Part shown: positions 1 to 4,973 of the stretch, one piece after another
Layout: every line of letters begins with the position of its first letter
How positions within the stretch are numbered: position 1 is the first letter of the stretch
Source: Leptospira sp. 96542
GTDB lineage: Bacteria > Spirochaetota > Leptospiria > Leptospirales > Leptospiraceae
Assembly: GCA_029310945.1 (NCBI GenBank)
Contig: JARJFC010000111.1
Location: 1-6,874, forward strand
Reading direction: 5' to 3'
Length of the DNA: 6,874 nucleotides
Made by a program: the position numbers and the translations under genes
The notes under the pieces: generated by a model
What the model saw: the letters and a program-made list of their open reading frames with translations, nothing else
Told to the model about the DNA's origin: nothing
Databases searched by the model: none

Positions 1-826
1 GGGTGGTTTCAGCCAGCCAGAGCCAGAAGCTACTGGCCTCGCTGGGTGGGATGCGGCGGCGCAGGCGCTCCAGCAGGATGGTCTTGTCGATGCTGACGAA
101 GAAGTTGGCCAGGTCGCACTTGAGGTAATAGGCGTCGTGCTGCCAGTTCTGGGTGACGCTGCGCACGTCAGCTTCCAGCCGCTGGGCGGCGAACAGGGTG
201 CCGCGGCCCTTGATGCAGGCGGCGGTGTTGTGAATGAAGGCGCGTTCGAAGCGCGGGGCGATGTGGTTGTAGAGCAGGTGGTGCACCACGCGGTCATGGA
301 ACGGCGCGGCCCAGACCTCGCGCAACTTGGGGCGCGTCGCCACAAAGCAGATGCTGCGGCCGGGGCGCCATGTGCGTGAGAGCAGGGCATCAAGCAAGTG
401 CATCAGGTTGCGCTCGGCGTGGAGTTCGAACTCCAGTGCGCTGGCGCTGTTGCGTTTGCTCTTGCGGCAGCACTTCCAGGCGTGCACCAAGTCTGCCGTG
501 TCGAATGGGGCCGCGTCCGTTGCCGGGCGAGGCGATGAATCTGCGGAGGGCCCGAACGCGGAACTTGTTGTCCTTGTTGTTCCAGTTCGAGTTGCCGTTC
601 TCGAAGTCCTGGACGAAGGCGTTGTTGGCGCTGTTCTGGGTGCAATCGAGCTATCTACGCTGCCGGGGCCAGGGCCTGCAGGGGGGTGCAGGCTGTAGGG
701 CTCGGAAGCTGCGCCGGACCAGAGCGGCAGCTGTTGGCTGCCGTCGGTTTCCGTGGTGCGCATGGCCGTGGGCGCGGATGGATCCACACCCAGGGGCTCG
801 ACCAGATTCATGAAGCGCGCGGGCAT
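1..826 (-). CDS. DGR reverse transcriptase, N-terminal part, runs off the left edge
   Basis: This enzyme reverse-transcribes TR RNA and misincorporates opposite adenines. From TTG at 490 or GTG at 487 the translation resembles Bordetella Brt: a DLVHAWKCCRKSKRN start region, TRPKLREVWAAPFHDRVVHH, then a YYLKCDLANFFVSIDK block holding the first catalytic Asp (about residue 126 from 490, or 238 from 826). The YxDD and SQ motifs lie beyond the window. The frame has no stop up to ATG 826, which sits 14 bases after the avd stop with AAGG five bases upstream. From there the protein would carry a 112-residue Pro/Ser/Thr-rich extension read straight through the TR in a frame shifted from that of the targets. 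Codons between 826 and about 650 end mostly in G or C, as in real genes here. Whether translation starts at 826 or near 490 is undecided; 490 has no clear ribosome site but gives the usual family length. Confidence 0.93.
   Translation of the reverse strand, partial: MPARFMNLVEPLGVDPSAPTAMRTTETDGSQQLPLWSGAASEPYSLHPPAGPGPGSVDSSIAPRTAPTTPSSRTSRTATRTGTTRTTSSAFGPSADSSPRPATDAAPFDTADLVHAWKCCRKSKRNSASALEFELHAERNLMHLLDALLSRTWRPGRSICFVATRPKLREVWAAPFHDRVVHHLLYNHIAPRFERAFIHNTAACIKGRGTLFAAQRLEADVRSVTQNWQHDAYYLKCDLANFFVSIDKTILLERLRRRIPPSEASSFWLWLAETT
541..643 (-). repeat. DGR template repeat (TR)
   Basis: This is the donor sequence of the DGR. It matches VR1 over 103 bases and VR2 and VR3 over 101 bases (543-643). 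All 39 mismatches are at plus-strand T, i.e. adenine of the minus-strand RNA; 19 of the 29 such positions differ in at least one VR. Read in the target frame it has nine AAC codons, the usual design of DGR templates, because NNC codons cannot become stops. The block 543-565 is identical in all four copies and nearly lacks adenine; by analogy it is the initiation-of-mutagenic-homology (IMH) end. Just past it the TR lacks one base relative to VR1 (GAATCTGCGG against GAATCCTGCGG), a natural IMH/IMH* difference. Confidence 0.97.
674..693 (-). other. Hairpin upstream of the TR
   Basis: A perfect 7-bp stem, GCCTGCA (674-680) with TGCAGGC (687-693), closes a six-base loop. It lies 30 bases upstream of the TR in the transcribed direction. 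It may shape the TR-containing RNA, or it may only be GC-rich coding sequence of the extended RT frame. Confidence 0.5.
725..743 (-). other. Second hairpin between avd and TR
   Basis: A perfect 7-bp stem, CGGCAGC (725-731) with GCTGCCG (737-743), closes a five-base loop. Together with the hairpin at 674-693 it makes the avd-TR interval unusually structured, as expected for a DGR RNA leader. Function is inferred. Confidence 0.5.
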
Positions 827-840
827 GGCAGCCTTGACCG

Positions 841-1263
841 TCATGCAGCAGGCGCTGCGGGTTGCGAGAACAGGCCAGCTTGTAGGCTTTGGGTGCTGCC
901 CTCGGGGTTCAGATCGCCGGCTGTCTTTTTGAGCCAACCTGCGGCCTGCTTGCTCACGCTGTCCGTGAGTTCGATGGAGCGCGCCCAGGCCTTGTTGCCG
1001 ATCTGCTTGAGGTCAAACGCGGAGCGCAACAGCACGGTGACCGATTCCAGGTGCTCCTGCAGCTTGGCAATGTGCTCTGCGCGGCTTGCATCTCGCGCCT
1101 TGTTGGCCTTGGTGATGCGCAACACGATCTGCATGCATTCGTGGCCAATGGGTGCGCCCAGCGTGGCACGATAGGCCTTGCTGATGTGGGCCTGGATTTC
1201 CAGGGCGAACGTCAGCAGGTCGCGCGCGGCCTGGTAGATGTCAAGGTCTTTGGCGAGGCTCAT
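841..1263 (-). CDS. avd: Avd-like DGR accessory variability determinant
   Basis: 140 residues, close to the 128 of Bordetella bAvd. Avd is a small, basic four-helix-bundle protein that forms a pentamer, binds the RT and nucleic acid, and is needed for mutagenic retrohoming. The start (MSLAKDLDIYQAARDLL), the conserved-looking KAYRATLG segment near residues 29-36 and the heptad-like helices (about 5-28, 37-58, 62-84, 90-115) fit this family. Position also fits: after the last target and just before TR and RT. The C-terminal tail after residue 117 is Pro/Ala/Gln-rich and probably disordered. There is no evident Shine-Dalgarno sequence before ATG 1263; the upstream bases are a hairpin (1276-1292) and an A/T run, so initiation may be weak or coupled. 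Confidence 0.9.
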   Translation of the reverse strand: MSLAKDLDIYQAARDLLTFALEIQAHISKAYRATLGAPIGHECMQIVLRITKANKARDASRAEHIAKLQEHLESVTVLLRSAFDLKQIGNKAWARSIELTDSVSKQAAGWLKKTAGDLNPEGSTQSLQAGLFSQPAAPAA

Positions 1264-1275
1264 TTTTCAAATCGA

Positions 1276-1292
1276 CCGGCGCTTCGCGCCGG
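1276..1292 (-). other. Hairpin downstream of VR1
   Basis: A perfect 7-bp stem, CCGGCGC (1276-1282) with GCGCCGG (1286-1292), closes a three-base loop (GAA on the minus strand). It lies 45 bases past the 3' end of VR1 and 17 past the target stop. In Bordetella phage BPP-1 a hairpin/cruciform just after the VR promotes retrohoming, so this is a candidate for that role. The following T run is too weak for a convincing terminator. Confidence 0.6.
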
Positions 1293-1309
1293 CAGCTTGG
1301 GCGAAGGGG

Positions 1310-1843
1310 TTAAGCGTTGAAGTGCTGAAGTTGAATCCTGCGGAGGGCCCGAACGCGGAACTCGTAGTCCTTGCCGTACCAGTACGAGTAGCCGTACTCG
1401 AAGTCCTGGACGAAGGCGTAGCCGGCGCTGGTCTGGGTGCTGGTCCAATGGATCACCTTGTCGAACAGCTCGGGCACGTTGGCGCGCAGTCCCCACATTT
1501 CGCCGCGGGCACCCAGGTACAGGTCCGGGATGCCGTGCTTCTGGCGCAGTTCGGCGATGTGCTGCGCGGCGTAGCGCTCGGCGGCGCTGGCGCTGCCCTG
1601 GGCCTTGAGCAGCGCTTCGGTGTTGGCCAGGCCGTCGGTCAAGCTTTCCGCGCCGGTGATCTGCTTGCCGTACTCGCCCCAGGGGAGGTCGATGCCGGGC
1701 AGATCCAGCACGATGACGGCGTAATCCGGATGGCGCTTCTTGCCTTTCGTGCTGACCAGCGCGCCGCGCATGATGGCGCCCAGACGGCCGTGCTCGCCGG
1801 GGACGATTTCGCCGAAGGTCGGCAGGGTGGGTTGGGTCTTCAT
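1310..1843 (-). CDS. DGR target 1, DUF1566-like C-type-lectin-fold variable protein
   Basis: 177 residues, no signal peptide. The C-terminal half has the lectin-fold/DUF1566 pattern: LPWGEYGKQITGAESLTDG (53-71), WTSTQ (133-137), AFVQDFE (143-149) and the end FRVRALR (162-168). VR1 covers residues 135-169. Of nine template AAC codons, six are TAC here (Tyr142, 150, 152, 154, 156, 160), two GGC and one ACC, giving a Tyr/Gly-rich binding face. It lacks the IGQYWPGQGG block of targets 2 and 3 and is the most divergent of the three, but aligns with target 3 in the middle (GEYGKQITGAES against GFYGTRVPGADS). AAAGG lies nine bases before ATG 1843. It probably binds a ligand through the VR face; the ligand and display site are unknown. 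Confidence 0.92.
   Translation of the reverse strand: MKTQPTLPTFGEIVPGEHGRLGAIMRGALVSTKGKKRHPDYAVIVLDLPGIDLPWGEYGKQITGAESLTDGLANTEALLKAQGSASAAERYAAQHIAELRQKHGIPDLYLGARGEMWGLRANVPELFDKVIHWTSTQTSAGYAFVQDFEYGYSYWYGKDYEFRVRALRRIQLQHFNA
1338..1440 (-). repeat. DGR variable repeat 1 (VR1)
   Basis: Aligns without gaps to TR 541-643. There are 12 substitutions, all at template T of the plus strand (TR positions 566, 569, 577, 578, 581, 587, 593, 599, 623, 625, 626, 634). Similarity stops abruptly at 1441. VR1 is the only VR that also shares the two bases 541-542 with the TR. Confidence 0.97.
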
Positions 1844-1862
1844 GGTGAGCCTTTCGAAAAAA

Positions 1863-1881
1863 TCGCGGGCGGCTGCGCCGC
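1863..1881 (-). other. Hairpin downstream of VR2
   Basis: GCGGC (1869-1873) pairs with GCCGC (1877-1881) around a three-base loop, 59 bases past VR2. On the minus strand it is followed by CCGCG and six T. The arrangement is shared with the hairpin after VR3. It resembles an intrinsic terminator, but about six bases separate stem and T run, and target 1 follows directly, so a retrohoming hairpin or an attenuator is as likely. Confidence 0.55.
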
Positions 1882-1925
1882 GATGGGTGGGCGGATAGCA
1901 GACGAAGTTTTGAAGGGGTGAAGGG

Positions 1926-2558
1926 TCAAAGTTGAATCAGGCGGAGGGCCCGAACGCGGAACTCGAGGTCCTTGCTGTCCCAGCCCGAGCCGCCGCCCTC
2001 GAAGTCCTGGACGAAGGCGAAGTCGGCGCTGAGCTGGGTGCTGGACCAGTACCACCCCTCCTTCTTGAAGAGCACTGGCGCCAGCAGCGAAGCGATGAAA
2101 AGCTGGTATTGAGAGGGCAGGAAAAAATCGGCGTGGTCGTCCTGGCGATAGTTGTTGGCGACAATCGCGGCCGGGCAGTTGCCGACGGCCAGCATGGCGC
2201 GTGTGTTCACTTGGCCGTTGATGCGGCTGCGTGCGCCGACGATGTCGTGCCCTCGCTCGCCCCAGGCGAAGTCCTCCCATTCCTTTTCCGACCAGACCAT
2301 GTGCGCTGCCGGCTGGTCGAGGATTGCGGGAAGAATCCCGCCGTAAAAGCCGCCCTGGCCGGGCCAGTACTGGCCGATGGCGGGTGGGGTGAATGCCGGG
2401 CATCGGCTGGTGGTGGTTTCCGGGCCGATCAGGGGTGCGGCGGCGTCGCTGATGGGGAGGATGCCGAGCGCGGCCAGGATGCGCTGCGTGTCGGGCGATG
2501 GCGCCAGGGTCAGGTCGAGCTTGAGGGGGAGGGTCAGAGTGGCGGGTGAGTTGGACAT
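1926..2558 (-). CDS. DGR target 2, DUF1566-like C-type-lectin-fold variable protein
   Basis: 210 residues. A Pro/Ala/Thr-rich N-terminus (1-58) with no signal peptide leads to PPAIGQYWPGQGG (58-70), AAHMVWSE (84-91), a GARSRINGQVNTRAML segment (108-123), DFFLPSQ (144-150), WYWSSTQ (169-175) and AFVQDFE (181-187), ending FRVRALRLIQL. This is the DUF1566/lectin-fold layout common in DGR and phage proteins. VR2 covers residues 173-206; the template asparagines have become Leu, Asp, Phe, Gly, Gly, Gly, Asp, Ser and Leu. AAGGA lies six bases before ATG 2558, and the preceding gene ends 30 bases upstream. Closest relative in the window is target 3. The ligand is unknown. Confidence 0.94.
   Translation of the reverse strand: MSNSPATLTLPLKLDLTLAPSPDTQRILAALGILPISDAAAPLIGPETTTSRCPAFTPPAIGQYWPGQGGFYGGILPAILDQPAAHMVWSEKEWEDFAWGERGHDIVGARSRINGQVNTRAMLAVGNCPAAIVANNYRQDDHADFFLPSQYQLFIASLLAPVLFKKEGWYWSSTQLSADFAFVQDFEGGGSGWDSKDLEFRVRALRLIQL
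1941..2041 (-). repeat. DGR variable repeat 2 (VR2)
   Basis: Aligns without gaps to TR 543-643. It is the most changed copy, with 16 substitutions, all at template T of the plus strand (TR 566, 568, 569, 577, 581, 586, 587, 592, 593, 598, 599, 622, 623, 626, 634, 635). The last 23 bases at the IMH end are unchanged. Confidence 0.97.
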
Positions 2559-2588
2559 GGCGAATCCTTGGTGGAGTGGCGGGAAGGT

Positions 2589-3020
2589 TTAGGCGGAGTG
2601 GCCGAGCATGGCGTCCGCGCTGTGCAGCGCGGGGAAGTGCAGGTCATCGCCCATGCGACTGGGCAGGGCGTAGGCATCCATGGCGCCGGGGCGCGTGGGC
2701 GCAGTGAGGGCGCGCGGCTGATAACGCGGCGCATCGAGGATGGGGGTGCGCACGGTGCCGCTGTAGCTGTTTGCATCGCCGATGCGCGCGCGGCCCAGCG
2801 CCGTGATCTGCAGCAGACCGGGCTTGGTGCTGGCATCGAGGTCGATCAGCCCACGAGTGCACAGCGAGTTGATTGTGGTCTGAATCTGCGCGGCGCTGAT
2901 GGGTAGGTTGGCGCAGGCAATCTGCTGGGCCAGCGTGGTGCGCGTGGAGCGGCCGTGGGCCGCCAGGAAGCGCAAGGCCACCTTGCTGGCGGGGCTGATT
3001 TCGCGGGGGGTGCGGGGCAT
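2589..3020 (-). CDS. Hypothetical protein with winged-helix-like N-terminus
   Basis: 143 residues from ATG 3020, chosen because GGAGAG lies seven bases upstream; the frame stays open further but would overlap the neighbour. Residues 8-82 read like a winged-helix DNA-binding fold: ASKVALRFLAAHG, then TLAQQIACANLPISAAQIQTTINSLCTRGLIDL with a likely recognition helix near 41-55, then a wing (KPGLLQITALGRARIG). The C-terminal part (83-143) is Pro/Arg-rich without a known motif. It could regulate the operon or bind phage DNA; I do not recognise the family. It sits 13 bases after the preceding gene and 30 before target 2, clearly in the same operon. Confidence 0.75.
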   Translation of the reverse strand: MPRTPREISPASKVALRFLAAHGRSTRTTLAQQIACANLPISAAQIQTTINSLCTRGLIDLDASTKPGLLQITALGRARIGDANSYSGTVRTPILDAPRYQPRALTAPTRPGAMDAYALPSRMGDDLHFPALHSADAMLGHSA

Positions 3021-3033
3021 GGTGCTCTCCTGC

Positions 3034-3423
3034 TCAGGTTGCGGCCGGTGACGGCTCGGTGGGTTCGGGGGTGTCGTGGTTCCTCGCGCCGTCGATCGTG
3101 GCGGCGTGCTTCTTCCAGCTCGGGGCCAATGGGGCAAGGTCGAGCGCGGTGACGCGCACGACGAGGGTCTGCAGCAGCTCGTCGTGGCGCACCCGGTCGA
3201 AGTCGATGCGCAGGCCTCGGCCCGCCCGCAGTTCATCGGCGTGGATGGCGCAGAAGCTCTCGACGCCCGGGCCCTTCCATCGCGCCACAAACTCATTCGT
3301 CCAGCCCTGGGTTGGCGCGCGCGCGGGCTCGCCCACCTTGAAATCCGCGCAGATGAGCGCGCCCGTGGCATCCCGCCGCATGACGGGCGGGGTGCGGAGG
3401 ATGAAGGTGCCGTGCGCGTCCAT
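3034..3423 (-). CDS. Hypothetical protein, possible OB-fold/ssDNA-binding type
   Basis: 129 residues from ATG 3423. A beta-rich sequence (FILRTPPVM, LICADFKVGEP, NEFVARWKG, ESFCAIHADEL, GLRIDFDRV, TLVVRVTALDL) is followed by a Lys/Pro/Glu-rich tail (103-129). The pattern of strands and the L-(x)-AGRGLRIDFD turn recall OB-fold single-strand-binding proteins of phages, but this is only a resemblance and no diagnostic motif is visible. The ribosome site is poor (GGA nine bases upstream); the previous gene ends 11 bases before the start, so coupling is likely. The frame remains open upstream, but that part reads as the shadow of the neighbours. Confidence 0.75.
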   Translation of the reverse strand: MDAHGTFILRTPPVMRRDATGALICADFKVGEPARAPTQGWTNEFVARWKGPGVESFCAIHADELRAGRGLRIDFDRVRHDELLQTLVVRVTALDLAPLAPSWKKHAATIDGARNHDTPEPTEPSPAAT

Positions 3424-3434
3424 GGTGATGTCCG

Positions 3435-3584
3435 TTAGCGGCCAAACACCAGGGGAATGAGCGCCGAGCCGAACAGCCAGGCCAGGGCCACGAAGGCAAC
3501 GGCTTTGCCCAGACCCTTGAACACGTCGACCCAGCCCATGTCGGCGCCGTCTTCGAGCTCGTGATCTTGGAAGCGGCGCGTCAT
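3435..3584 (-). CDS. Small single-pass membrane protein
   Basis: 49 residues: MTRRFQDHELEDGADMGW, then a hydrophobic stretch at about residues 27-47 (AVAFVALAWLFGSALIPLVF), ending GR. The N-terminus is highly charged and acidic, the membrane segment is C-terminal, and no cleavable signal is evident. AGGAG lies eight bases before ATG 3584, and the start overlaps the previous stop as ATGA, which is strong evidence for translation despite the small size. It may anchor or help export a product of this operon. Its charge layout also recalls small phage coat proteins, but nothing else supports that. Confidence 0.8.
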   Translation of the reverse strand: MTRRFQDHELEDGADMGWVDVFKGLGKAVAFVALAWLFGSALIPLVFGR

Positions 3585-3880
3585 GGCTGTTGCTCCTGCT
3601 CAGGTGCAGTGCACCGCACGACGATGCGCGTGGCCGACGGAAAGCGTTCATGCGCATCACGTGCGGCGTCGACGCTGTGATCGAACACCCCGCTGTAGCG
3701 CACGGCGGGCATGCCTGCGCCTTGGGCGGTGACGGTGGCGTGCACGCGGCACATGGGGTGCAGTGTGGGGATGCGAACTTTGGAAGTTGCCACCACGGGG
3801 GCGTGCCCCGCGTTGCCTGCGTCGATCGCCGGCGGCACACTGCAAGCAGAAAAAAGGGCGTCGTTGGGAACCGCGCTCAC
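3581..3880 (-). CDS. Hypothetical protein, GTG start
   Basis: 99 residues. The start is GTG 3880, overlapping the previous gene's stop as GTGA, with GAGGT five bases upstream; the stop overlaps the next gene as ATGA. Its middle (TSKVRIPTLHPMCRVHATVTAQGAG) and end (ATRIVVRCTAPEQ) look like beta strands, with three cysteines (13, 44, 89). The N-terminus is too short and polar for a signal peptide, and FSAC is not a true lipobox. No family recognised. The four-base overlaps on both sides indicate translational coupling with its neighbours. Confidence 0.75.
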   Translation of the reverse strand: MSAVPNDALFSACSVPPAIDAGNAGHAPVVATSKVRIPTLHPMCRVHATVTAQGAGMPAVRYSGVFDHSVDAARDAHERFPSATRIVVRCTAPEQEQQP

Positions 3881-4200
3881 AGCACACCTCGCGCGAACTC
3901 GGCCTGCATCTGCCGCATGCCCGCGCCGAAGGTGCGTCGTACCTCGGGAAGGCCGTGCATGCGTACCGTGTCCAGCACGCGCTGCATGTCACCCCGGCGC
4001 ATGAAGGGCCCGTGGGACTCCAGCACAGGCAGCCTGCGCGCGCTGGCGTGCGAGCGGCACGTAGGCAGCAGCGATGGGTCTTGCGTGTAGGCCGCGCCGC
4101 GCGCGAACGGCCGGCCCTTCGCGTCGCGCTGCGCGACGGCGCGCAGCTGGCACATCATCAGGGCGTCCTGCACGGCCTTGAGTGGAATCGACTTGGGCAT
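3877..4200 (-). CDS. Hypothetical protein, first of five small genes
   Basis: 107 residues, basic (many Arg) and largely helical, with SIPLKAVQDALMMCQLRAVAQRDAKG at the N-terminus and GDMQRVLDTVRMHGLPEVRRTFGAGMRQMQAEFARG at the end. GGAGG lies seven bases before ATG 4200 and overlaps the end of the T run of the VR3 hairpin element. No membrane segment, signal or known motif. It starts a block of five genes joined by four-base overlaps or short gaps and inserted between DGR targets 3 and 2. Function unknown. Confidence 0.78.
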   Translation of the reverse strand: MPKSIPLKAVQDALMMCQLRAVAQRDAKGRPFARGAAYTQDPSLLPTCRSHASARRLPVLESHGPFMRRGDMQRVLDTVRMHGLPEVRRTFGAGMRQMQAEFARGVL

Positions 4201-4217
4201 CGGGCCTCCAAAAAAAA

Positions 4218-4238
4218 TCGCGGAGCGGCTGCGCCGCT
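4218..4238 (-). other. Hairpin downstream of VR3
   Basis: AGCGGC (4224-4229) pairs with GCCGCT (4233-4238) around a three-base loop, 46 bases past VR3; on the minus strand CCGCG and an eight-T run follow. The core GCGGCGCAGCCGC and the T run match the VR2 element. It could be an intrinsic terminator or attenuator, though the gap between stem and T run is large, or a DGR retrohoming hairpin. Confidence 0.6.
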
Positions 4239-4269
4239 GAACCTGGCTAAGGGTCGAAGGGATGAAGCG

Positions 4270-4893
4270 TCAAAGTTGAATCAGGCGGAGGGCCCGAACG
4301 CGGAACTTGTCGCCCTTGAAGTCCCAGTTCGAGGAGCCGTTCTCGAAGTCCTGGACGAAGGCGGTGCTGGCGCTGCACTGGGTGCTGGACCACAGCACGT
4401 CGTCGCTGAACTTCACGCCCGCGGCTTGCGCGTGGGCGTGGGCCAGCATCAGATCCAGCTGGCTGGGGAGGTGGAAATCCTTGTGAGTAACGTCGGCCTC
4501 GACGCGGGTGTAGTCGCGCGCCCACGCGGCGGCCGGGCTGTTGTCTTTTTCGGTGGCGGCGTTGATCAGCGCCGCAGTGTTGGCCTGGCCGTCGTACGCG
4601 CTGTCCGCGCCGGGGACGCGCGTACCGTAGAAGCCGTAGGGCAGGCGGTCGGATACCAGCTCGGACCAGACCATGTGCGCGGCCGGCAGGTTGCCGATGG
4701 CCGGGCGCGTGCCGAAGTACACGCCGCCCTGGCCGGGCCAGTATTGGCCGATGGCGGGCGGGGTGAGGGGGGTGGCAGGGGAGGGGGGCGTGACCGGCGC
4801 GCTGTTGACGCCGTCGAAGTGGTTCGGCTGAGCAGCTGGGGCGTCAGCGACGGGGAAGGGCCAGGCTTGCTGGGGGGTGAGGGTGGCTTGCAT
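4270..4893 (-). CDS. DGR target 3, DUF1566-like C-type-lectin-fold variable protein
   Basis: 207 residues, first gene of the operon. AAGGAG lies seven bases before ATG 4893. A Pro/Ala-rich N-terminus (1-46) precedes PPAIGQYWPGQGG (45-57), AAHMVWSE (71-78), GFYGTRVPGADSAYDGQANT (87-106), DFHLPSQ (139-145), LWSSTQ (167-172) and AFVQDFENG (178-186), ending FRVRALRLIQL. Same architecture as target 2 and near-identical at the C-terminus. VR3 covers residues 170-203 and is the least changed copy: two of nine template asparagines remain Asn, the others being Cys, Ser, Thr, Ser, Asp, Phe and Asp. No signal peptide, so the protein is cytoplasmic, part of a virion, or exported by another route. Ligand unknown. 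Confidence 0.95.
   Translation of the reverse strand: MQATLTPQQAWPFPVADAPAAQPNHFDGVNSAPVTPPSPATPLTPPAIGQYWPGQGGVYFGTRPAIGNLPAAHMVWSELVSDRLPYGFYGTRVPGADSAYDGQANTAALINAATEKDNSPAAAWARDYTRVEADVTHKDFHLPSQLDLMLAHAHAQAAGVKFSDDVLWSSTQCSASTAFVQDFENGSSNWDFKGDKFRVRALRLIQL
4285..4385 (-). repeat. DGR variable repeat 3 (VR3)
   Basis: Aligns without gaps to TR 543-643. There are 11 substitutions, all at template T of the plus strand (TR 569, 571, 577, 578, 581, 592, 593, 622, 625, 634, 635). It is about 3.7 kb from the TR, with two other VRs between. Confidence 0.97.
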
Positions 4894-4931
4894 TTCCGCT
4901 CCTTGCAGCCCGGGATGGGCTGGTGGAGCGG

Positions 4932-4961
4932 ATTCTAAACACGGTGTTTATGTAAAGTCAA
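4932..4961 (-). promoter_or_regulatory. Sigma-70 promoter of the DGR operon (PL-like)
   Basis: On the minus strand TTGACT (4961-4956) and TAGAAT (4937-4932) are 18 bases apart; each differs from consensus at one base. Transcription should start near 4925, leaving a leader of about 32 bases before target 3. Both boxes are overlapped by operators. The segment is a near-copy of the rightward promoter at 6018-6047. Confidence 0.85.
4936..4950. promoter_or_regulatory. Operator OL-a, palindrome over the -10/spacer
   Basis: TAAACACGGTGTTTA, a perfect palindrome around its centre at 4943. It differs by one base from the consensus TAAACATGGTGTTTA at 6029. It covers the spacer and the first bases of the -10 box, so binding should block RNA polymerase. 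Confidence 0.85.
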
Positions 4962-4972
4962 CACCATGTTTA
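4958..4972. promoter_or_regulatory. Operator OL-b over the -35
   Basis: On the minus strand TAAACATGGTGTTGA, 14 of 15 bases as in the consensus site. Centre 4965 is 22 bases, about two helical turns, from OL-a, allowing cooperative repressor binding. It overlaps the -35 box and abuts the stop codon of the exported-protein gene. Confidence 0.82.
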
Positions 4973-4973
4973 A

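Larger units (their letters stand above)
1..4961 (-). mobile_element. Diversity-generating retroelement locus with three targets (left end cut)
   Basis: All DGR parts lie on the minus strand in one direction: three target genes each ending in a VR, an Avd-type accessory gene, one TR and a DGR-type RT. A single strong promoter at 4932-4961 precedes the array, and no convincing promoter or strand switch interrupts it, so one transcription unit is likely. Within it, intergenic gaps are short or genes overlap. DGRs create sequence diversity by error-prone reverse transcription of TR RNA followed by replacement of the VR. The right boundary given is the promoter. The RT continues beyond base 1, so the true left end is not visible. 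Confidence 0.95.

Noticed and set aside
1863..1881. Strong intrinsic terminator after target 2 (and likewise at 4218-4238)
   Set aside because: The stem is short and several bases separate it from the T run, and the next gene's ribosome site follows at once; kept only as a hairpin with uncertain role.
1238..1921. Long plus-strand frame across target 1
   Set aside because: It is the GC-driven shadow of target 1 and avd; the minus-strand frames have ribosome sites, VR structure and recognisable motifs.
1932..2549. Plus-strand frame mirroring target 2
   Set aside because: Antisense shadow; low-complexity translation and no ribosome site, whereas target 2 matches target 3 on the minus strand.
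3034..3840. 268-codon minus-strand frame as a single gene
   Set aside because: Only the part from ATG 3423 is protein-like; the upstream half is Arg/Pro/Cys-rich and overlaps two genes with better starts.
2589..4200. Filamentous-phage replication/coat block (possible ssDNA-binding and small membrane protein)
   Set aside because: No Zot-like ATPase, replication initiator or signal-bearing coat protein is present; the resemblance rests on two weak features.
3763..4938. 391-codon plus-strand frame
   Set aside because: Longest frame in the window, but antisense to target 3 and two small genes with coupled starts; its translation is repetitive Ala/Gly/Val/Arg and it reads across the operator-bound promoter.
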